DNA from: JAJRXR01 sp041987545
Lineage (GTDB): Bacteria > Planctomycetota > Phycisphaerae > Phycisphaerales > UBA1924
Direction of reading: 5' to 3'
Assembly: GCA_041987545.1 (NCBI GenBank)
Contig: JBHIWH010000003.1
Span: 248,001 to 312,000, forward strand
Length of the DNA: 64,000 bases
Of this stretch, positions 50,714 through 59,098 are shown in pieces. The position numbers and the translations under genes are program-made. Below the pieces are notes generated by a model. That model was not told where the DNA came from. It searched no databases and saw only the letters and a program-made list of their open reading frames with translations. How positions within the stretch are numbered: the first letter of the stretch is position 1; every line of letters begins with the position of its first letter.

Positions 50714-51207
50714 GGGCGATCGTCATGCTCGCGATCGTGGGGTTGTTGACAGCGCTGGCCGGCTGCATCGGCGGGCCCGAGCGAGGGGCGGCCGCGCCCG
50801 CGATCATCGCGACCGACACCGCGGGCGAGCCCGTTTCGATCCGGGCCGGCGAGGTCACCGGGCTCTACTTCTTCGCGACCTGGTGCCCGACGTGCCGCGT
50901 CGCGACGCCCAACGTCGTTGCCCTGAGCGAGCGGTACGCGGGCGACCCCCGCGTGCGGATCGTGGGCGTGCACTTCGACGACAACCACCGCCGCGCCACG
51001 CCCGCCGAGTACGCCGCCGAGCACGGCATGGGCTTCCAGGTCATCGCGGACGGCACGCGCGTCGTCGCTGAGTACGGCATCAGGCAGCTCCCGGCGTTCC
51101 TCCTGGTCGGGACCGACGGCACGGTGATCCACAAGCAGTGGGACGTCACTCCCGGCGACGTGGACCGGCTCCGGCGGCGGATCGACCGGGAGCTATCCGA
51201 TGGCTGA
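50710..51207 (+). CDS. TlpA/ResA-like thioredoxin lipoprotein
   Basis: A 165-residue membrane-anchored thiol-disulfide oxidoreductase. Lipobox LAGC is near residues 16-19; the thioredoxin fold has the active site WCPTC (58-62), followed by the cis-Pro loop QLPAF. Members face the periplasm and reduce or oxidise disulfides, for example in cytochrome c maturation. GTG 50710 overlaps the Dus stop codon, and its end overlaps the DinB-like gene by eight bases, so Dus-TlpA-DinB are one translationally coupled operon. Confidence 0.9.
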   Translation: MRAIVMLAIVGLLTALAGCIGGPERGAAAPAIIATDTAGEPVSIRAGEVTGLYFFATWCPTCRVATPNVVALSERYAGDPRVRIVGVHFDDNHRRATPAEYAAEHGMGFQVIADGTRVVAEYGIRQLPAFLLVGTDGTVIHKQWDVTPGDVDRLRRRIDRELSDG

Positions 51208-51787
51208 GGCGGGCTACGAGTCGGGCCTGGCGGGCGACCTGGTCTCGACCTGGCGGGCGGTCTTCGAGCGTCAGCGGGCCTTCGCCGAGCACGCGTTCGA
51301 GCAGCTCGACGACGAGCGGTTCTTCGCCGTCGTCGCGCCGGGGCTCAACTCGGTCGCCGTCATCGCGCGGCACATGGGCGGGAACATGCTCAGCCGCTGG
51401 ACGGACTTCCTCACGACCGACGGCGAGAAGGACACCCGTGACCGCGACGCCGAGCTGGCGCCGTTCGCCCCATCTATGACGCCCGAGCAGCGGCGCGAGG
51501 CGCGGGCGCGGGTCATGGACGTCTGGGCCCGGGGCTGGGCGGCGCTGCTCGCAGCGCTCGACGGGCTGACCGAGGCGGATCTGTCGAGGACCGTCACGAT
51601 CCGCGGCGCCCCGCACGCGGTCCACGCCGCCATCGCACGCCAGCTCGACCATTACGCCTTCCACGTCGGGCAGATCAACGTCATCGCCCGCCAGCTCGTG
51701 GGCACGGACCGGTGGGTCTGGTTCACCCTCCCGCCGGGCGGGACGCGCGAGTTCAACGAGCGGATGCGCCGGACCCACGGCGGGTAA
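51200..51787 (+). CDS. DinB-like protein (DUF1572 type)
   Basis: A 195-residue four-helix-bundle protein of the DinB/YfiT superfamily. A His near residue 58 (VIARHMGGNM) and the C-terminal pair in LDHYAFHVGQI match the three metal-binding His of this fold. Family members include thiol transferases and uncharacterised metal-dependent enzymes; DUF1572 members have no assigned function. It is the third gene of the Dus operon. Confidence 0.85.
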   Translation: MAEAGYESGLAGDLVSTWRAVFERQRAFAEHAFEQLDDERFFAVVAPGLNSVAVIARHMGGNMLSRWTDFLTTDGEKDTRDRDAELAPFAPSMTPEQRREARARVMDVWARGWAALLAALDGLTEADLSRTVTIRGAPHAVHAAIARQLDHYAFHVGQINVIARQLVGTDRWVWFTLPPGGTREFNERMRRTHGG

Positions 51788-51860
51788 TCCTCGGCCGTTC
51801 CGGCGCTGGACGGGCGGGCGTGGATCGTGGACAATGCGGCGTCACCCGGAGGGCCCTCGC

Positions 51861-52028
51861 GTGAACGTTGTGCTCGTCATCGTGCTGATTATCGTGGGCC
51901 TCGGGACGCTGCTGCTGCTGGCCGCGATCATCACGGGCATGGCCGAGAAGCACAGGTCGGGTCACCTGCCCGGCAAGGGCGGCGGCAAGGCCAAGGCCAA
52001 GCCGCGGAACAAGAAGTCCAAGCGCTGA
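51861..52028 (+). CDS. Small membrane protein
   Basis: A 55-residue protein: one membrane helix (about 2-28, VVLVIVLIIVGLGTLLLLAA) followed by a strongly basic Lys/Arg tail, which by the positive-inside rule places the tail in the cytoplasm. GTG 51861 is chosen because GGAGG lies at 51848-51852, eight bases upstream; an ATG at 51834 in frame has no such site. It lies downstream of the DinB-like gene. Function unknown. Confidence 0.65.
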   Translation: MNVVLVIVLIIVGLGTLLLLAAIITGMAEKHRSGHLPGKGGGKAKAKPRNKKSKR

Positions 52029-52035
52029 GCCGGTT

Positions 52036-52491
52036 CTAGCCCCGCGAGTCGAGCCAGATCGTGACCGGGCCGTCGTTCTCGATCCGGACACGCATGTGCG
52101 CGCCGAACACGCCCGTCTCGACGGGCACGCCCAGGGCGCGGACGCGCTCGCAGAACGCGTCGAAGAACGGCTCGGCCTCGGCAGGCGCCATCGCGCCGTC
52201 GAACGAGGGCCGCCGCCCCTTGCGGCACGAGCCCGCGACCGTGAAGTTGGGCACGAGCAGCGCCGAGCCGCCGACGTCCTGCACGGACAGGTTCATCTTG
52301 CCCGCCCCGTCCTCGAAGATGCGCAGGTTGGCCAGCTTGTCGGCGCCCCAGGCCGCGTCGGCGTCCGTGTCGCCCGACTCGATGCCCACCAGCGCAACGA
52401 GCCCCGCGCCGATCCGCGCGTACTCACGTTCTTGATCGTTCTCGACGACGCCGAGCGTGGCGCCGGTGACTCGCTGCACGACGATCCGCAC
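52036..52491 (-). CDS. dtd: D-aminoacyl-tRNA deacylase
   Basis: A 151-residue homodimeric enzyme that removes D-amino acids (and Gly from mischarged tRNA-Ala) from tRNA. It starts MRIVVQRVTGATL and has the RKGRRPSFDGAM segment (90-101) and the cross-subunit NDGPVT motif (139-144) with the Gly-cisPro element. The other active-site motif, usually SQFT, reads PNFT here (81-84), so Ser and Gln are replaced. Length and order are otherwise normal. It starts 46 bases after the HD-phosphodiesterase stop in the same direction and is probably the last gene of that operon. Confidence 0.93.
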   Translation of the reverse strand: MRIVVQRVTGATLGVVENDQEREYARIGAGLVALVGIESGDTDADAAWGADKLANLRIFEDGAGKMNLSVQDVGGSALLVPNFTVAGSCRKGRRPSFDGAMAPAEAEPFFDAFCERVRALGVPVETGVFGAHMRVRIENDGPVTIWLDSRG

Positions 52492-52537
52492 GCCAACTCT
52501 CCCCGATTGATCGAGGGCGAACCCGGCCGAGTGGGCG

Positions 52538-54934
52538 CTACGCCCGCTTCTCGCGGGCCTCGCCCGAGTCGGTCTTGGGCGCCTTGCGGGTCTCGCCCTT
52601 CTTCTCGTCGGAGTACGAGATCCGCCCGTGGTAGATCGAGGCGACCGTCTTGGAGATCGACTCGACGATCGTCCGCAGCTCGCGGAGCGTCAGGTCGCAC
52701 TCGTCGAACTGCCCGTCCATCAGGCGCCGGTTGGCCAGGTCGCGGACCAGCGCGTCGATCCGCGCCGGCGTCGGCTCGGCAAGCGACCGCGTCGCGCTCT
52801 CGACCGCGTCCGAGAGCATGAGGATCGCGACCTCCTTGGTCTGCGGCTTGGGACCGGGGTAGCGGTAGTCCACCTCCTCGGGCAGACGCTCGCCCTCGAC
52901 CTCGACGGCCGGCTCGCCCGTGCTCGGGCGGGTCTTGCCCGCGTCATCGACGCCGACGGCCTGCTTGCGGGCCCGCTTGTAGAAGTACTCGACCAGGGTC
53001 GTCCCGTGGTGGGCATCGATGAAGTGCTGGATGCTCTTGGGCAGCCCGTGCTCGCGGGCCATGGCGATGCCGTCCTTGACGTGCCCGACGATGACGAGCA
53101 GGCTCATCGCGGGCGCGAGTTTGTCGTGCTTGTTGGGCCCGCCCGACTGGTTCTCGACGAAGTACTCGGGCTTGTTGACCTTCCCGATGTCGTGGTAGAG
53201 GGAGCCGACGTAGGTCAGCAGCGAGTCGGCGCCGACGGCGTCGGCGGCGGTCTCCGCGATCGACGCCACGTTCAGCGAGTGGTTGTACGTGCCCGGCGCC
53301 CGCTGGAGCATCTCCCGCAGCAGGGGCTGCTTGGGATCACGAAGCTCGATCAGCGTCATACCCGTCGTGATGTCGAACACGCGCTCGACGACGGGGAGGA
53401 TGAACAGCGTCACGCCGCCGACCAGCAGCCCGCCGAAGCCGGCCAGCGCCGCGTCGCGGACGGTCTGCATCGCCCACGGGCGCCAGTCGGGCTTGGTCAT
53501 CGGGCGGTCGATGGCGGCCAGGGCCAGGGCGGAGACGAGCAGGACGGCGCCGAGCGTCAGCGAGAGCGACACCAGGGCCCGGCGATCGCGCAGCTCGGCC
53601 AGCCGCGCCACGCCCGCCGCGATGCCCAGGATGAGCAGCGCGAGTTTGTCGGTCGGCATCTGCAGCCCGAGGGCGACCAGCAGCGCCAGGGCCGCGGCCA
53701 CCGCGACGGCCGTCCGCTGGTCGTAGGCGATCGCGATCAGCACCGCGACCAGCAGCGTGGGCGCGATCGCGGTGAGCATGAACAGCTTCGGGTCCAGGGC
53801 CGTGCCCACCAGCGAGAGCGCCAGGGCCGAGGCGAGCAGCCCCGCCATCCACCCCATCCGGGGCGGTCGGGTCGCCAGCCGCTTGCAGAACGTGCCCAGG
53901 TACCCCGCCAGCGTGAGCGAGAGGAGCACGACCGCGACGAACGCGCCGGCCCGCCTCGACCAGATGAGCCAGAAGGGCGCCGAGTCGTAGAACGCCTCCC
54001 GCTCGGCCATGCCCACGTCCAGCTGGGCCTGGGTGAGCACGTCGCCCCGCTCGAACATCCGCTGCCCGACGGGGAAGGGTGTGAACACGTCGGGCACGCG
54101 CGAGGCCGCGGCCTCCTGGGCCTGGGCCGTCGCCTCGGCGTCGAACGTGAACGTGGGCACGACGCCCGCGGTCAGGCGGTGCTCGATCACCGCCGCCGGC
54201 GGGCCGGAGAAGCCGGCGATACGCACGAGCTGGGCGACCTCGGTCGTCATGCTCTCGGCGTCGGAGATGTTGATCGCGTTGTTCTTGTCAACGAGCGTCC
54301 GCTCGGCGCCGATCCGCAGCTCGATCTGCGACGCCAGCGTCTCCTGCAGCGCCCGCTGCCATGTCTGGGCGTCGAGCATCGGGTGCTCGCGGAGCAGGCG
54401 CATCAGCGAGTCCACCCGCCCGGTCCACGCCCGGTAGGCGTCGTCGTCCACGCTGAAGTCCTGCAGCGACCGCACCCGCTCGTCGTCGAGAGAGAACTGC
54501 GCCCGGATGTCCGGGGCGACCTCGCCCGCCCCGCTCACGCCCGCCAGCGTCCGGGGCAGGGTCCGCAGGGACGAGTCGATCTCCTCCAGGATGGAGGGCG
54601 CCGAGGCGTAGACCCTGGGCGTGCGCTGGCGCGCCGCCTCGCGGTCCCGCTCGGTCTGCTGGGCGTCCACCATCGTGAAGGGCACGCGGACCGTGCGGGT
54701 CTCGGTCACGACGCGCCCGACGGCGACCCGCGGCTGCTCCCGCGCCCACGCCACCAGCACGCCGCACAGGATCGCGAAGATCAGCGTGATCGTCGCGCCC
54801 CAGCCGAACGCCGGGGACTCGAGCAGCCTGGACACGCGCTGGCGGAGCGTCAGCCCGCGGACGCGGACGACCGCCCGCCGGGGCCGCGAGCGCTTCGCCC
54901 CGCTCTTGCTCGTCTTGGCGCCGTCCTTAGGCAT
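52538..54934 (-). CDS. 7TM-HD (PgpH-like) phosphodiesterase
   Basis: A 798-residue membrane enzyme with the 7TM-HDED architecture: one N-terminal membrane helix (about 45-65), a large extracytoplasmic 7TMR-HDED domain, seven clustered helices (about 335-515), and a cytosolic HD domain with PGTYNHSLNVA, the His581-Asp582 pair in YHDIGK, and FIDAHHGTT. In Firmicutes PgpH degrades cyclic di-AMP; in this phylum the nucleotide is not established. It overlaps phoH by eight bases and is usually found beside phoH (and ybeY) in other bacteria, as here. Confidence 0.93.
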   Translation of the reverse strand: MPKDGAKTSKSGAKRSRPRRAVVRVRGLTLRQRVSRLLESPAFGWGATITLIFAILCGVLVAWAREQPRVAVGRVVTETRTVRVPFTMVDAQQTERDREAARQRTPRVYASAPSILEEIDSSLRTLPRTLAGVSGAGEVAPDIRAQFSLDDERVRSLQDFSVDDDAYRAWTGRVDSLMRLLREHPMLDAQTWQRALQETLASQIELRIGAERTLVDKNNAINISDAESMTTEVAQLVRIAGFSGPPAAVIEHRLTAGVVPTFTFDAEATAQAQEAAASRVPDVFTPFPVGQRMFERGDVLTQAQLDVGMAEREAFYDSAPFWLIWSRRAGAFVAVVLLSLTLAGYLGTFCKRLATRPPRMGWMAGLLASALALSLVGTALDPKLFMLTAIAPTLLVAVLIAIAYDQRTAVAVAAALALLVALGLQMPTDKLALLILGIAAGVARLAELRDRRALVSLSLTLGAVLLVSALALAAIDRPMTKPDWRPWAMQTVRDAALAGFGGLLVGGVTLFILPVVERVFDITTGMTLIELRDPKQPLLREMLQRAPGTYNHSLNVASIAETAADAVGADSLLTYVGSLYHDIGKVNKPEYFVENQSGGPNKHDKLAPAMSLLVIVGHVKDGIAMAREHGLPKSIQHFIDAHHGTTLVEYFYKRARKQAVGVDDAGKTRPSTGEPAVEVEGERLPEEVDYRYPGPKPQTKEVAILMLSDAVESATRSLAEPTPARIDALVRDLANRRLMDGQFDECDLTLRELRTIVESISKTVASIYHGRISYSDEKKGETRKAPKTDSGEAREKRA

Positions 54935-55994
54935 CCGCGTCCCCTCCCGCGTCGGCGTCCGGGTTCAGCCGCTCGTCGCCGAGGGAGCGCTCGAGGGCGT
55001 CGCGCAGCTCGCGCGCCCCGGCCCCGCCCCGGTCCTCCTCGCCGTACGCCTCGATCACACGCTGCACGAGCGAGTGCCGCACCACGTCCCGGCCGGTCAG
55101 CGTGACGAACGAGACGCCCTTGACGCGGACCAGGCGCCTGGCGGCGTCCACGAGGCCGCTCTCGCGGGGGTCCTCCAGGTCGATCTGCGTCGTGTCCCCG
55201 GTGACCACCATCTTGGAGCCCTGCCCCATCCGCGTCAGGAACATCTTCATCTGCCCGCGGGTCGTGTTCTGCGCCTCGTCCAGGATGACGACGGCGTTGT
55301 TCAGAGTCCGCCCGCGCATGAACGCCAGGGGCGCCACCTCGAGCACGCCCGTCTCCATGAACCGGCGGATGGACGCGTAGTCCATCATGTCGTGCAGCGC
55401 GTCCAGCAGGGGACGCAGGTACGGATCGACCTTCGCCTCGATGTCCCCGGGCAGGAAGCCCAGCTTCTCGCCCGCCTCGACCGCCGGCCGGACCAGGACC
55501 ACGCGCTGCACGCGGCCTTCCCTCAACATGTGCACCGCGGCGGCGACGGCCAGGTACGTCTTGCCCGTGCCCGCCGGCCCGATCCCGAAGACCAGGTCGT
55601 TGGTCCGGATCGCCTCCATGTACGCCTTCTGGTTCTCGGTCTTGGGGCGCACCGCGCGGCCCGCGGCGTACACGCGGATCTCCCCGTCCCACGACCCCGA
55701 GCCGTTGGCCAGGGACTCGGCGCCCCCCTCACGGATCCGGGTCGTCTGGTCGGCGATCAGGTCGAGCACGTCCTGGCGCGAGGGCGTCAGGTCGCGGGAC
55801 GACATGTCCTGCAGGCGTTCGAGCACGGAGCGCGCGACGACCACCGACGGGCGGTCCCCGCTGAGGCGGATGACGCCCTCGCGGCTGGAGATCTCGACGC
55901 CGAGTGTCTCGCGGAGCATCTTGAGGTTTCGCTGCGTCGGGCCGAGCACGCCCTGCTGCTCGTGGCCCTGGGGCACGCGGATGGTCACGTCCAA
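54927..55994 (-). CDS. phoH: PhoH-family ATPase
   Basis: A 355-residue cytosolic P-loop protein of the PhoH (YbeZ) family, linked to RNA metabolism and 30S maturation. The N-terminus (PTQRNLKMLRETLGVEI) is KH-like; the ATPase has Walker A GPAGTGKT with Lys145 and Walker B ILDEAQN with Asp239-Glu240. Downstream are RMGQGSKMVVTGDTTQIDL, all typical. The start is probably TTG 55994 with AGGAG about ten bases upstream; GTG 55988 is an alternative. It overlaps the PgpH-like gene by eight bases, so they are translated together. Confidence 0.94.
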   Translation of the reverse strand: MDVTIRVPQGHEQQGVLGPTQRNLKMLRETLGVEISSREGVIRLSGDRPSVVVARSVLERLQDMSSRDLTPSRQDVLDLIADQTTRIREGGAESLANGSGSWDGEIRVYAAGRAVRPKTENQKAYMEAIRTNDLVFGIGPAGTGKTYLAVAAAVHMLREGRVQRVVLVRPAVEAGEKLGFLPGDIEAKVDPYLRPLLDALHDMMDYASIRRFMETGVLEVAPLAFMRGRTLNNAVVILDEAQNTTRGQMKMFLTRMGQGSKMVVTGDTTQIDLEDPRESGLVDAARRLVRVKGVSFVTLTGRDVVRHSLVQRVIEAYGEEDRGGAGARELRDALERSLGDERLNPDADAGGDADA

Positions 55995-56135
55995 AGCGGG
56001 TCGGCTCCTGATCGCCGGAGGCGCCCGGCCCCGAGACACCCGGGGCCGGCCCTCGCCACTATCGACCGATCGAATCCTATGGTGCACCCCGCCCCGCCCG
56101 AGACCCCAAAGCCCAAGATCCGGCAAGACTTGCGC

Positions 56136-57620
56136 TTACGCGGGCTCCCGCCTCGCCGGACGCCCAGGGGGGGCCCCCGGGCCACCTTCTTCTACACCGC
56201 CCGCGGCGCCGGGCAGGTCCACGATCATCGTCGTGCCCTGCTGCCACACGCTCTCGACGCGGATCGACCCGCCGAGGCGGCGGGCGGCGTGCTTGACGAT
56301 CGCCAGCCCGAGCCCGGTGCCCCGCTTCTTCACGCCCCCCGAGCGGGCCTCGTCCACCTGGTAGAACCGCTCGAAGATCCGCTGCTGGTGCTTGAGCGGG
56401 ATCCCCTCGCCCCGGTCGATCACGCGGATCCGAACCCCGGAAGGCGGGAGCGGCTCGGCGACGACGCGGATCGCCGTCCCCTCGAAGGCGAACTTGGCCG
56501 CGTTGTCGATCAGGTTCCGCAGGATCAGCTCGAGCAGGTTGGGATCACAGACGACGCGTCGGGCCGCGGGGTCGATCTCGAACCGCAGCTCCAGGTTGCG
56601 CTTGGCGCAGCGCGAGTCGTACGTCTCGCCCAGCTCGGCGCCGAGGGCCCCGAGGTCGATGGTCTCGCGCCGGGTGGACAGCTCGGGCGACTCGAGCTTG
56701 GACAGGTCGAGCAGGTCGGAGACCATCTCCTCCAATCGAGTCACGTTGGCCTCGATCATCCCGTGCAGGCGCTTGCGCATCGCCGGGTCGGCGTCGTCCA
56801 CGCCCGAGACCGTTTCGATCGCGGCCCGGATCGAGGCGATGGGCGTGCGCAGCTCGTGGCTCGCGTTGGCGGCGAAGTCGGTCTTGAGCTGGACGGCGGT
56901 CGCCAGCTCGGTCACGTCCAGGAGCGTGATGACCACGCCGCCCGAGCGGGCCGGCGCCGAGGCGTCCCCGCCCGGCCCGCCCGCGCCGAACGTCGCGAGC
57001 GAGACGTCGAACCACTGCGCGCCCGAGTCGAGGGGGAGGCGGACGCGGGCGCGGGCCGAGCCGTGCGCGCGGGCCCGCTCGTGCAGGTCGAGCAGCTCGC
57101 GGTGGGCGACGAGGTCCTCGAGCGGCGCTCCGATCGCCTCCCGGGCGGCGCGCCCGAAGATCGCCGACGCCGACCCGTTGCAGATCAGGACCCGGCCCTC
57201 GGGGTCGGTGGCGACGACGGGCTCGTGGATGGCGTCGATGACCGCCCGGGCGGCGCCGTGCCGATCCTCCATCGCGTTCAGCGCCCGCGTGATCGCCTCG
57301 TCGCGCTGGTCGAGGGCGGCGGTGATCGACGGCAGGCTGGGCGCGGGCCCGCCCTCGATCGGGTCGATCAGGGGCGCCCCGATCCGCGCGACGCGCCGCC
57401 CGATCCGCCCGATCTCGGCCCGACGCGTGCGCGCCGCCCGCTCGAGCAGGTACCACACCAGCGCCGCCGACACGCCCACGACGATCAGGGGTGACGCCCA
57501 GCCCGCCGCCGTCAGCCCGAGCAGCATCGACCCGCCGGCCGCCAGCAGCGCCAGGGCGGCGATCAGCAGCCCCCGCACCAGCCCCGGCTGGTCCGCTCGT
57601 TGACGCGTCGGCGTGCTCAT
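56136..57620 (-). CDS. PhoR-type sensor histidine kinase
   Basis: A 494-residue membrane kinase. Two short N-terminal membrane helices (about 16-65) with almost no periplasmic loop resemble PhoR. A PAS domain follows (about 115-230, IHEPVVATDPEGRVLICNGSA), then HisKA with the phosphorylated His255 in NASHELRTP, and HATPase_c with DNPNLLELILRNLIDNAAKF and GTGLGLAIVKHA. The short periplasmic loop suggests that it senses through a partner, as PhoR does through Pst/PhoU, neither of which is in the window. It lies 91 bases downstream of the response regulator gene, in the same direction. Confidence 0.92.
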   Translation of the reverse strand: MSTPTRQRADQPGLVRGLLIAALALLAAGGSMLLGLTAAGWASPLIVVGVSAALVWYLLERAARTRRAEIGRIGRRVARIGAPLIDPIEGGPAPSLPSITAALDQRDEAITRALNAMEDRHGAARAVIDAIHEPVVATDPEGRVLICNGSASAIFGRAAREAIGAPLEDLVAHRELLDLHERARAHGSARARVRLPLDSGAQWFDVSLATFGAGGPGGDASAPARSGGVVITLLDVTELATAVQLKTDFAANASHELRTPIASIRAAIETVSGVDDADPAMRKRLHGMIEANVTRLEEMVSDLLDLSKLESPELSTRRETIDLGALGAELGETYDSRCAKRNLELRFEIDPAARRVVCDPNLLELILRNLIDNAAKFAFEGTAIRVVAEPLPPSGVRIRVIDRGEGIPLKHQQRIFERFYQVDEARSGGVKKRGTGLGLAIVKHAARRLGGSIRVESVWQQGTTMIVDLPGAAGGVEEGGPGAPPGRPARREPA

Positions 57621-57711
57621 CAGAACCCTCGGCCCCCGGCACACAGACTACCCGCGGCGACGGGCCGGGCGCGGGCCGCCCCGCGCGGACGCCCCCGAGT
57701 GGGTTGGCGGG

Positions 57712-58458
57712 TCAGGCCTCGGCGGCGGCGTGTCGGGGTTCGTCGGACTCCTCGCCGCCGGCGTCCTCGTCGCCGAGCGTCGCGCGGTAGCCCACGCCCC
57801 GCACCGTCCGGATCATCGACGAGGCCTCGCGCCCGAGCTTCTTGCGGATCGACGTGACGTGCACGTCGATCGTCCGCTCGGTCACGGTCACGCCGGGGCC
57901 CATCGCCCGGGCGATCAGCGCCCGGCGCGAGAGCACGCGGCCGGAGTTCTCAACCAGCGCCGCCAGGAGGCGGAACTCGGTCACCGTCAGCTTCATCGGC
58001 TTGCCGTCGACCGTCGCCCGGTGCGACTGCTCGTCGATCGTCAGCGGGCCGAGCGTCAGCGGGGCCGCCGGCGCCGCCTCGCCCACGCGCCGGAGCACGG
58101 CCTCGACGCGCGCCATCAGCACCTTCATCGAGAAGGGCTTGGTGATGTAGTCGTCGGCGCCCAGCTCGAGGCCCTGGACCTCGTCGAGCTCCTCGGTCTT
58201 GGCCGTCAGCATCACGATCGGGATCGTGCTCGTCGCCGCGGACCGCTTGAGCTTCCGCGCGACCTCCTGGCCCGAGACCCGGGGCATCATCAGGTCGAGG
58301 ATGATCAGGGCGGGCCTGGAGCGGGCGACGGCGTCCAGCGCCTCCCCGCCGTCGCTGGCCGTCTCCACCTCGTACCCCGCCCGCTCGAGGTTGTACGCGA
58401 CAAGCTCGCAGAGGTCCGGCTCGTCATCGACCACGAGAATCCGTCGCGTGGGGGCCAC
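57712..58458 (-). CDS. OmpR/PhoB-type response regulator
   Basis: A 248-residue two-component regulator. The receiver has the acidic pair in VVDDEP (Asp11-Asp12), the phosphorylated Asp55 in IILDLMMP, the Thr/Ser at VMLTAKT and the Lys in YITKPFS. The C-terminal winged helix (about 145-235) has LTVTEFRLLAALVENSGRVL and DVHVTSIRKKLG. It is the cognate of the next kinase gene. GTG 58458 has GGAG eight bases upstream. It is divergent from the porin genes, whose promoter lies about 300 bases away, so porin control by this system is plausible. Confidence 0.93.
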   Translation of the reverse strand: MAPTRRILVVDDEPDLCELVAYNLERAGYEVETASDGGEALDAVARSRPALIILDLMMPRVSGQEVARKLKRSAATSTIPIVMLTAKTEELDEVQGLELGADDYITKPFSMKVLMARVEAVLRRVGEAAPAAPLTLGPLTIDEQSHRATVDGKPMKLTVTEFRLLAALVENSGRVLSRRALIARAMGPGVTVTERTIDVHVTSIRKKLGREASSMIRTVRGVGYRATLGDEDAGGEESDEPRHAAAEA

Positions 58459-58731
58459 TGGCAGGTCTCCGGTGCGGGGCGGGTGCAAGGCTATGAACGA
58501 CGCCCCCCGCGCTGGCCCCGGGGGCGCACAATTGACGGATTCCGAACACTGGACGCCCTCGCCCCGGTCCTGGGGCGGCGGGAGGTCCGCGGGAGGGGTG
58601 GCGCCGCCTGGGCAATCCCTGGGCGGGGCGGCCGCGCAAAAAGTGCCGCATACTCGTATATTGTTCGGGTCCCGGGCCTGATTGTCCGAGAATTTCCTAT
58701 TGGGAGGCTCTGTGGGGGACCGATCGCGGAG

Positions 58732-58760
58732 TTGGCACTTGCTAATGACGGGGGTATACT
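58732..58760 (+). promoter_or_regulatory. Sigma-70-type promoter for the porin gene
   Basis: TTGGCA (58732-58737) and TATACT (58755-58760) are 17 bases apart, close to the consensus pair. The minus-10 element lies within a near-palindrome (GGGG at 58751-58754, CCCC at 58761-58764), a possible operator. Transcription would start about 58767, 330 bases before the porin ATG. Confidence 0.7.
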
Positions 58761-58921
58761 CCCCGCCCAAGCCCCGAGAGTTCGGGGATTGGAAAACCGG
58801 TCGGGTCTTCTGGAGCGTTCTTCGCTCACCGCCCGATCGTGCAGCGCGTCGCCGGAGGCGGCGTTGATTCGGATTCGAGATCGCACGTCGCAGGACGCGG
58901 CGGGCGTGAGTTCAAGGCAGG

Positions 58922-58988
58922 GCCCGGATCACCGGGCGCACAACTGAGTCAAGGAACACGGGCGGAGTCGGCGAGCCGACCTCCCGCC
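58922..58988 (+). other. Two hairpins in the porin 5' leader
   Basis: GCCCGG/CCGGGC with an ATCA tetraloop (58922-58937), and a longer stem built from GTCGGC/GCCGAC (58967-58980) extended by GGCGGA against TCCCGCC-type sequence (58961-58966 with 58982-58988, two single-base bulges). No T-tract follows. They may stabilise the mRNA or control translation. Confidence 0.55.
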
Positions 58989-59098
58989 TGCCCGGGACAT
59001 CGGGAGGGGTTCCCCCCGGGCGCGAACACGAACGGTACTGCCCACGTCGGGCATCTGGGCGGGGTCAACAAGGCCCCGCAAGCGAAGGAGTCTTGAAG

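Larger units (their letters stand above)
58459..59098. other. 640-base regulatory region between the response regulator and porin genes
   Basis: No gene is supported here. It contains an AT-rich stretch (58640-58710), a good sigma-70 promoter (58732-58760), then a 330-base leader with at least two stable hairpins (58922-58937 and 58961-58988). A reading frame at 58839-59096 exists but has no Shine-Dalgarno or sensible composition. Confidence 0.7.

Noticed and set aside
58459..58760. A Pho box for the two-component regulator
   Set aside because: No pair of CTGTCAT-like direct repeats is visible; the binding motif in this phylum may differ, so absence is not decisive.
58839..59096. An 85-codon open frame in the porin leader
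   Set aside because: There is no Shine-Dalgarno, the composition is that of random GC-rich DNA, and hairpins occupy the region.
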